DNA from: DATBMY01 sp036554605
GTDB lineage: Bacteria > Acidobacteriota > Blastocatellia > UBA7656
Direction: 5' to 3'
Assembly: GCA_036554605.1 (NCBI GenBank)
Contig: DATBMY010000045.1
Span: forward strand, 1-10,483
DNA: 10,483 nucleotides
Shown: positions 5,548 to 10,483 of the stretch, piece after piece
How positions within the stretch are numbered: position 1 is the first letter of the stretch
Layout: the number at the start of each line of letters is the position of its first letter
Made by a program: the position numbers and the translations under genes
Notes under the pieces: generated by a model
The model's database searches: none
What the model saw: only the letters and a program-made list of their open reading frames with translations
Told to the model about the DNA's origin: nothing

Positions 5548-6258
5548 ATGAACAAAGGTAATGATCGGCGGTTGGCAAAGCGCATAAGCTATATATGCGA
5601 AGTGGATTGCGAAGGCGAGGGCATAAGCCGGCTTTCAACCCGCATCAACGATATAAGCCTCACCGGCGCTTTTATAGATTCGCTTACCTGTTTCGCGCCG
5701 GGCACGGTAGTTAGGCTCAAATTCGATGTCAAAGGCGTCAGCATCGAGACCGAAGCGGAGGTCCGCTACAGCATGCCGCAGATCGGCATGGGCGTGCATT
5801 TCCTCCGGCTTACGTCCGAGCAGCGGGCCGCGCTCGAAAGTCTTATTGAGGGAAAACCGCTGGTGCTGCCGGAACCGCCCGAGCAGGCTGTCCATAAGAC
5901 AGAAGCGACGGGTGCGGGCGCTCAGAGTATCTTTATGGGCAATCTGGCGATGGTCAATCTTCTCGACGCCATACAGATGATCGAGAACTCGCGGATGACC
6001 GGGGCGCTCAGGCTGAACCTGCCAGGGCTCAACGGAGAGATACAGTTCAACTCGGGCCTTATTGCCGGAGCGCTCGCCGATGGGGCGGACGGCGCGAGCG
6101 CGCTGACGAAGTTTATAAACGTCCACGACGGGACCTTTGAGTTTATAAAATCAGACGAGCCCTATAACCCCACGATACAGACCCGGTCGAACATGGGCCT
6201 GCTGACCGATATGATGCGCGTCAAAGCCGAAGAGTCCGCCGCGCCGTCGCGCGATTAA
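5548..6258 (+). CDS. PilZ domain protein with C-terminal DUF4388, probable c-di-GMP receptor
   Basis: The 236-residue protein joins two domains. The PilZ part (about 6-105) carries both c-di-GMP signatures: the arginine motif RLAKR (R8 to R12) and DISLTG (D35, S37, G40), followed by the beta strands SIETEAEVRYSMPQIGMGVHF. It is therefore expected to bind the second messenger. The C-terminal part (about 127-220) matches DUF4388: GNLAMVNLLDAIQMIENSRM, TGALRL, GEIQFNSGLIAGA and GTFEFI, a module common in gliding and pilus-regulating proteins of deltaproteobacteria and Acidobacteriota. It has no membrane segment. I chose the ATG at 5548 because RR near the start is usual for PilZ proteins. A GTG at 5488, directly after the recX stop with GAGGA 4 nt upstream, would add 20 residues and remains possible. 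Being downstream of pilT, it may tune pilus retraction in response to c-di-GMP. Confidence 0.88.
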   Translation: MNKGNDRRLAKRISYICEVDCEGEGISRLSTRINDISLTGAFIDSLTCFAPGTVVRLKFDVKGVSIETEAEVRYSMPQIGMGVHFLRLTSEQRAALESLIEGKPLVLPEPPEQAVHKTEATGAGAQSIFMGNLAMVNLLDAIQMIENSRMTGALRLNLPGLNGEIQFNSGLIAGALADGADGASALTKFINVHDGTFEFIKSDEPYNPTIQTRSNMGLLTDMMRVKAEESAAPSRD

Positions 6259-6282
6259 CTGTCGCGGCGGCGCGTTCCTTCT
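6240..6282 (+). terminator. Intrinsic terminator after the PilZ gene
   Basis: CGCGCCGTCGCG (6240-6251) pairs with CGCGGCGGCGCG (6263-6274) as a 12-bp stem with one G-U pair, loop of 11 nt, followed by the T-rich TTCCTTCT. The left arm is in the last codons of the PilZ gene and the stop codon is in the loop. It would separate the pilT unit from alaS. Confidence 0.6.
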
Positions 6283-6301
6283 ATCCCGCCTAGTTCCCGT
6301 T

Positions 6302-6310
6302 TGCTATAAT
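6302..6310 (+). promoter_or_regulatory. Extended -10 promoter for alaS
   Basis: TGCTATAAT carries a perfect TATAAT (6305-6310) with the TGn extension. No good -35 box sits 17 bp upstream, which extended -10 promoters do not strictly need. The start of transcription near 6317 gives a leader of only 20-30 nt before alaS. Confidence 0.6.
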
Positions 6311-6336
6311 TCAACTTTCTACACCTTACATAAAAG

Positions 6337-9039
6337 ATGACCGTTATGACTGGAAACGAGATTAGAAAGAGATTCCTCGACTACTTTGCCGAGCGCGGCC
6401 ACCGCGTAGTGCGCAGCTCGCCGCTTCTGCCCGCTAACGACCCGACGCTGCTATTCACCAACGCCGGGATGAATCAGTTCAAGGACGCGTTCCTTGGCCT
6501 TGAAAAGCGTGATTATTCGCGCGCCGCCTCTTCGCAAAAATGCGTGCGCGCGGGCGGCAAGCATAACGACCTGGACGAGGTCGGCCGCACGACCCGGCAT
6601 CACACCTTCTTCGAGATGCTGGGCAATTTCTCCTTCGGCGATTATTTCAAGAAAGAGGCCGTATACTTTGCCTGGGACCTGCTCGTAAACGAGATGAAGC
6701 TCGACCCGCGGCGTCTATGGTTCACCGTTTTTGAAGGCGACGCGGAAGTCTCGGCCGACGAAGATGCCGTGCGCTACTGGGAACAGGTGGGCGCGCCGCC
6801 CGAGCGCATACTGCGCTTCGGCCGCAAGGATAATTTCTGGCAGATGGGCGAGACCGGGCCGTGCGGCCCTTGCTCGGAGATACATTATTATCAAGGGCCG
6901 AATCCCGGAGATCCCGAGTTCAACCGCCGCGAGTACGTCAACGGGCCGGGCGACACGACGCTTGAGATATGGAACCTGGTCTTCATGCAGTTCAACCGCA
7001 TAAAGACGGGCGAAAATGAATACAGGCTTGAGCCGCTTCCGGCCCCTTCGGTCGATACGGGCGCCGGGCTTGAGCGCGTTGCGGCGGTCATTCAAGGCGT
7101 CGCTTCCAATTACGACACCGACCTGTTAAAGCCAATTATAGATTTCATCGCGCGCTTGAGCGGCCGCGAATATGTTTACGACTCGACCGAAGGATTCGCC
7201 ATGCGCGTGCTCGCCGACCATGCGCGCACCACGGCGTTTTCAATCGCCGACGGCATCGCGCCCGGAAACGTCGGGCGCAATTACGTGCTGCGCAAAATCA
7301 TGCGCCGCGCCATCTATCATGGTGTAAAAAGTCTCGGATTGAAGCCGCCCTTCTTTCACCGGGTCACCGGCTTCATCGTCGATTTCATGGCCGAGCCCTA
7401 TCCCGAGCTTATACATTCGCGCCAGCTTATCGAAGAGACGGTGCGGGGCGAAGAGATGCGCTTTGGCCGTATCCTCACCGTAGGCGAGCCGCGCCTCGCA
7501 GAAGTATTCGAGAGATACAGTCCCGCCGAGCCGCCCATGCTCGAGCTTGCGCGGATGTACGATACTTACGGCGTGCCGCGCGATACGATACTCGTCATGC
7601 TCAGGCAGAACGGGTTTGATCATCCGGAAGAGCAGTTCAACGAGCAGTTCGACGCGGCCTTGCGTGAGCTTCAGCAGCAAAGCGGCGCTTCTATGCAGCA
7701 GGAAGCCGCGTCGCGCCGCACCCGCGAAATCTATACGAAGGTATCCGAAGGGTTGCCGAAGACCGAATTCCGTGGCTACGCGGAGACGGAGACTTCAGAC
7801 GCGCGAGTGCTGGCCATCATCGTGGGCGACGAAGAGCGCGACAGCATCGGTGAGGACGAGACGGGCGAGATCATCCTCGACCGCACGCCGTTTTATTCGG
7901 AGGCCGGCGGCCAGATTGGCGACACGGGCGTGCTTGAAGGCGAGCACGGCATCGCCGCGGTCGAAGATACATATTCGGTCGTCACCGGCTTTTACCTGCA
8001 TAAGACAAAAATCGAGCGCGGCGCTATAAGCAAGGGCGATCTGCTCACGGCGCGCGTCGACGCCGAGCGACGCCGCCGCATAAAGGCCAACCATACGGGC
8101 ACACATCTTTTGCACGCGGCGCTTCGCGAAGTGCTCGGGCCGCACGTCAAGCAGGCGGGCTCTCTGGTAGCGCCCGACCGCTTGCGATTCGATTTCACGC
8201 ACTACGCGGCGCTCACGGATGAAGAGATCGCGGAGATCGAGCGGCTGGTCAACGCGCAGGTCCTGCAAAACCGCCAGCTTGAAACCGAGATCAAGCCGCT
8301 TGAAGAGGCATTAAGCTCGGGGGCAATGGCGCTGTTTGGCGAAAAGTACGCTTCCGATGTTCGAGTGGTCAGCGTGCCGGGTTTTTCCACGGAGCTGTGC
8401 GGGGGCACGCACGTGCATGCTACGGGCGACATCGGGCCGTTTAAGATCATCAGCGACTCGTCCATAGCGGCGGGCGTCAGGCGGCTCGAAGCTATAACGG
8501 CCGACGCGGCCATCGCGCGACTTCAAAACGACGAGCAGATAATCCGCCAGCTTGGCGACCGGCTCAAGACGCGCGTGGAGGAGATTCCCGCGCAGGTCGA
8601 CAAACTGATAGATCAGGTGCGCCGTTACGAGCGCGAGCTTGAGCAGTTGAAATTGAAGATGGCGCAGGCCGAAGCGGGCGAGGCGGCGTCGAGCGCCCGC
8701 GAAGTCGGCGGGATAAAGGTGCTGGCTCGCCGCGTGACGGACCTTGACCCGAACGCGATGCGACAGCTCGCCGACAGCCTCTCGCAGCAACTCAAATCGG
8801 GCGTGGTTGTCCTGGGGCAGGCTACCAACGGCAAGGCGGCGCTGGTCGCGCGCGTGACGGATGATCTGACGAAGCAGTTAAACGCGGGGCAGATCGTGCG
8901 CGAGGTGTCGGCCGTGGTCGGAGGCAAGGGCGGCGGCCGCGCCGACATGGCAACGGGCGGCGGCAACGAGCCCGAGAAGCTGGATCAGGCTCTGGAAGCC
9001 GCTTTCGAGGCAATCAGCCGGATGCTAGGCGTCAGCTAG
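6337..9039 (+). CDS. alaS: Alanyl-tRNA synthetase
   Basis: AlaRS charges tRNA(Ala) with alanine and edits misacylated Ser and Gly. The 900-residue product has a full domain set. The class II core shows motif 1 (FTNAGMNQFKDAFLG), motif 2 (RHHTFFEMLGNFSFGDYFK, about 87-105) and motif 3 (DTGAGLERVAA, about 240-250). The editing domain has HTGTH (H586, H590) and CGGTH (C688, H692), the zinc-binding residues. A coiled-coil (about 763-790) leads to the C-Ala/DHHA1 domain with the Gly-rich GGKGGGRADMATGGG. Size is slightly above the usual 860-890. Two starts are close: ATG 6337, and ATG 6346 (MTGNEIRKRF), which is nearer the family N-terminus and has AAAAGA 8 nt upstream. I keep 6337 but the second is equally possible; residue numbers use 6337. 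It has its own promoter and is followed after 22 bp by a DUF1330 gene. Confidence 0.97.
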   Translation: MTVMTGNEIRKRFLDYFAERGHRVVRSSPLLPANDPTLLFTNAGMNQFKDAFLGLEKRDYSRAASSQKCVRAGGKHNDLDEVGRTTRHHTFFEMLGNFSFGDYFKKEAVYFAWDLLVNEMKLDPRRLWFTVFEGDAEVSADEDAVRYWEQVGAPPERILRFGRKDNFWQMGETGPCGPCSEIHYYQGPNPGDPEFNRREYVNGPGDTTLEIWNLVFMQFNRIKTGENEYRLEPLPAPSVDTGAGLERVAAVIQGVASNYDTDLLKPIIDFIARLSGREYVYDSTEGFAMRVLADHARTTAFSIADGIAPGNVGRNYVLRKIMRRAIYHGVKSLGLKPPFFHRVTGFIVDFMAEPYPELIHSRQLIEETVRGEEMRFGRILTVGEPRLAEVFERYSPAEPPMLELARMYDTYGVPRDTILVMLRQNGFDHPEEQFNEQFDAALRELQQQSGASMQQEAASRRTREIYTKVSEGLPKTEFRGYAETETSDARVLAIIVGDEERDSIGEDETGEIILDRTPFYSEAGGQIGDTGVLEGEHGIAAVEDTYSVVTGFYLHKTKIERGAISKGDLLTARVDAERRRRIKANHTGTHLLHAALREVLGPHVKQAGSLVAPDRLRFDFTHYAALTDEEIAEIERLVNAQVLQNRQLETEIKPLEEALSSGAMALFGEKYASDVRVVSVPGFSTELCGGTHVHATGDIGPFKIISDSSIAAGVRRLEAITADAAIARLQNDEQIIRQLGDRLKTRVEEIPAQVDKLIDQVRRYERELEQLKLKMAQAEAGEAASSAREVGGIKVLARRVTDLDPNAMRQLADSLSQQLKSGVVVLGQATNGKAALVARVTDDLTKQLNAGQIVREVSAVVGGKGGGRADMATGGGNEPEKLDQALEAAFEAISRMLGVS

Positions 9040-9047
9040 TGCGCTCC

Positions 9048-9053
9048 GGAGGT
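9048..9053 (+). promoter_or_regulatory. Strong ribosome binding site deciding the DUF1330 start
   Basis: GGAGGT is a near-perfect Shine-Dalgarno. It is only 2 nt from the ATG at 9056, too close, but 8 nt from the in-frame ATG at 9062, so the latter is preferred. It is the clearest ribosome binding site in the window. Confidence 0.65.
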
Positions 9054-9061
9054 AGATGCGT

Positions 9062-9352
9062 ATGGCCGCGTACTGTTTTTTCGACGTGCTCGCTATCAAA
9101 GACCCGGTGAAGATGGAAGCCTATCGCAGCCGGGTCTTTCAGACGGTAGAAGCTTACGGCGGGCGTTACGTCGTCAAAGGCGGCAAGCTCGACGTAGTCG
9201 AAGGCACCTGGCAGCCGGTCTATCCGGTCATCATCGAGTTCCCAAGTCTTGAGCAAGCGCACCGCTGGTACAATTCGGAAGAGTATCGCGAGCTGAAGGC
9301 CCTGCGGTTGGAAGCAACAGATTGTCACGCCGTTTTCATAGAAGGTCTCTGA
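9062..9352 (+). CDS. DUF1330 family small protein
   Basis: The 96-residue product (98 if started at 9056) matches the DUF1330 pattern, a dimeric alpha+beta barrel fold related to EthD-like proteins. It shows a first strand AAYCFFDVLAIKDP, the segment YRSRVFQTVEAYGGRYVVKGG, then VVEGTWQPVYPVIIEFPSLEQAHRWYNSEEYRELKALR and a last strand HAVFIEGL. The WYNSEEY segment is the most typical mark of the family. The biochemical role of the family is not established. The start at 9062 is chosen from GGAGGT at 9048-9053. It lies 22 bp after alaS without a visible terminator between, so cotranscription is likely. No functional link to tRNA charging is evident. Confidence 0.87.
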   Translation: MAAYCFFDVLAIKDPVKMEAYRSRVFQTVEAYGGRYVVKGGKLDVVEGTWQPVYPVIIEFPSLEQAHRWYNSEEYRELKALRLEATDCHAVFIEGL

Positions 9353-9412
9353 TCCGCAATTCGCAGTTCCTCAATTGGACAATCCGCGGCCCGCAATCTA
9401 CAATCCGCAATC
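9352..9412 (+). repeat. Cluster of short AATCCGCAAT-type repeats
   Basis: The spacer between the DUF1330 gene and the transporter is built of near-copies of one unit: ATCCGCAAT at 9352-9360 and again at 9403-9411, with AATCCGC at 9381-9387 and CCGCAATC at 9391-9398. CAATTGG and CTACAATCC are diverged copies. No promoter, ribosome binding site or terminator is evident in it, and it directly abuts the next start codon. Confidence 0.5.
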
Positions 9413-9416
9413 GAAT

Positions 9417-10483
9417 ATGACTACCACCGCGACAACGCCAACTGCCGCGCCCGATCCGGGGCAATTGCCCGCCTGGGGGCAGGGTGAGCTTCCCGCGCCG
9501 CCGCCCTTCAGCATGAGAAACGCATACAAGCTCATAGGCGCTGCCACCATCGCGCTCGGTATGAGCATAGGCAGCGGCGAGTGGCTGCTCGGCCCGGCGG
9601 TGACCGCCAAATACGGGGCGGCGCTGCTGTGGATCGCAACCATTTCGATACTGACGCAGACCATACTCAACCAGGAGATGATCCGTTACACGATTGCGAC
9701 GGGCGAGCCGATACTGACGGGCGCCATGCGAACGCGCCCCGGCCCCGCCTTCTGGGGCGCGACCTATTGCGTGCTGCTGTTTTTGCAGTCGGGCTGGCCG
9801 GGCTGGGCCGTTACGGGGGCGACCGCTATAGCGTCGGCCTTCAAAGGATCTATCACCACGGCCGACGACAGGTCGACGGTAATGTTGTGGGGCTACGCTA
9901 TATTCGTGGCCGCGCTCGTCATTGTCGCTTTCGGCAAGAAAGTAGAGCGCGCGCTCGAACGCGCCGAAGCGTTCATGATCGCGTGGATAATCTTTTTCCT
10001 CGCGGCGGTCGGCATATTCTTCACATCGTTTTCTACGTGGGGAAAAGTGTGGGGAGGCTTTCTAGGGCTCGGCGGCTCGCCAATACCCGAAAGCGGCGAC
10101 TGGATGCTGCTCGCGTCGTTCGCCGCGTACGCGGGACTCGGGGGACTTGGCAACGCGACGATCACGAACTGGATACGGGATAAGGGATGGGGCATGGCTT
10201 CGCGCTCCGGATACATTCCGGCGATGATCGGAGGTCACAAGGTGAACCTCTCGCGCGTCGGCCACATCTTCCCGCAGACGCCGGAGAATCTTAATAGATT
10301 TGAAGAATGGATGAAGTATGTCCGTTTCGAGCAATGGCTGGTATTCGGGCTCGGCTGCTTTTTAGGGATGGCGCTGCCGGCGCTTATGACGGTGCAGTTT
10401 GTTCCTGCCGGCGCGGATATATCGGGCGGCTGGGCGGCGGCCGCCTATCAGGCCGATGGCATAAGGAAAGTATTCGGCTCGAC
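9417..10483 (+). CDS. Divergent Nramp-like transporter, N-terminal part, cut by the window edge
   Basis: The frame is open from ATG 9417 to the right edge (355 codons). After a Thr/Pro/Ala-rich soluble tail (1-36) comes a series of membrane spans. The region KLIGAATIALGMSIGSGEWL (about 38-57), then YGAALLWIATISILTQTILN and RYTIATGEPI, follows the layout of Nramp (MntH/SLC11) spans 1-3. The metal-binding DPGN signature of span 1 is replaced by IGSGEW, and the MPHN motif of span 6 is absent from the corresponding GLGGLGNATITNWIRDKG region (around 245-260). Further spans include VMLWGYAIFVAALVIVAF and AFMIAWIIFFLAAVGIFF. It is probably a cytoplasmic-membrane transporter, but substrate and even metal transport are open. 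An alternative start is ATG 9513 (MRNAYKLIG), directly before span 1. No Shine-Dalgarno is seen before 9417. The family call rests on pattern memory; another LeuT-fold family is possible. Confidence 0.78.
   Translation, partial: MTTTATTPTAAPDPGQLPAWGQGELPAPPPFSMRNAYKLIGAATIALGMSIGSGEWLLGPAVTAKYGAALLWIATISILTQTILNQEMIRYTIATGEPILTGAMRTRPGPAFWGATYCVLLFLQSGWPGWAVTGATAIASAFKGSITTADDRSTVMLWGYAIFVAALVIVAFGKKVERALERAEAFMIAWIIFFLAAVGIFFTSFSTWGKVWGGFLGLGGSPIPESGDWMLLASFAAYAGLGGLGNATITNWIRDKGWGMASRSGYIPAMIGGHKVNLSRVGHIFPQTPENLNRFEEWMKYVRFEQWLVFGLGCFLGMALPALMTVQFVPAGADISGGWAAAAYQADGIRKVFGS

Noticed and set aside
9352..9412. CRISPR array
   Set aside because: Copies are only 7-10 bp, imperfect and without regular spacers, so this is a degenerate short-repeat cluster.
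9581..10183. Open frame of 200 codons on the plus strand in another frame of the transporter gene
   Set aside because: The product is Arg/Gly/Asp-rich without membrane spans, while the overlapping frame from 9417 encodes clear spans and stays open to the edge.
1..10483. A defence, toxin-antitoxin, phage or other accessory system
   Set aside because: All nine genes are housekeeping, pilus, envelope or transport functions, and no nuclease, toxin, integrase or transposase signature was seen on either strand.

Overview
The window is a GC-rich, densely packed bacterial chromosome segment of ordinary housekeeping and cell-surface genes. Three traits recall Acidobacteriota, most likely the class Blastocatellia: frequent ATA isoleucine codons in GC-rich DNA, short tandem or palindromic GGATCAGGG- and AATCCGCAAT-type repeats, and PilZ-DUF4388 and FxLYD-like proteins. 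This placement is inference from gene content and style; there is no rRNA or other marker in the window.

Layout. (1) Positions 1-362, minus strand: the start of a conserved hypothetical protein that runs off the left edge, with a good sigma70-type promoter (TTGACA, 17 bp, TACATT). (2) Positions 450-1928: selA, selenocysteine synthase, divergent from gene 1 and carrying an in-frame palindromic repeat of about 95 bp in a linker. Only 4 bp downstream is a two-span membrane protein with a long Pro/Glu-rich middle and an FxLYD-like C-terminal domain (1933-3522). (3) Positions 3536-6274: a second transcription unit starts at a strong promoter (TTGCCG, 17 bp, TATAAT) and a leader of about 145 nt with two hairpins. 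It encodes PilT (twitching retraction ATPase), RecX (RecA modulator, start overlapping pilT) and a PilZ-DUF4388 protein (probable c-di-GMP receptor), and ends at a GC-rich terminator. (4) Positions 6302-9352: an extended -10 promoter drives alaS (alanyl-tRNA synthetase), followed by a small DUF1330 protein with a strong ribosome binding site. (5) Positions 9353-9416 hold a short-repeat cluster. From 9417 a divergent Nramp-like membrane transporter runs off the right edge.

How the genes fit together. PilT and PilZ-DUF4388 suggest c-di-GMP-linked control of type IV pili, with recX embedded between them. The recX-to-alaS order recalls the recA-recX-alaS cluster of proteobacteria, but recA is absent here and a PilZ gene lies between. 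selA implies that the organism makes selenoproteins, but selB, the tRNA-Sec gene and any selenoprotein gene are outside the window.

I found no CRISPR array, transposase, phage gene, tRNA or rRNA, and no convincing wholly new system. The most unusual items are the palindrome inside selA, the structured pilT leader, the PilZ-DUF4388 protein beside pilT, and a transporter lacking the usual Nramp metal-binding signatures. No intergenic stretch exceeds 300 bases; the longest is 3523-3715.
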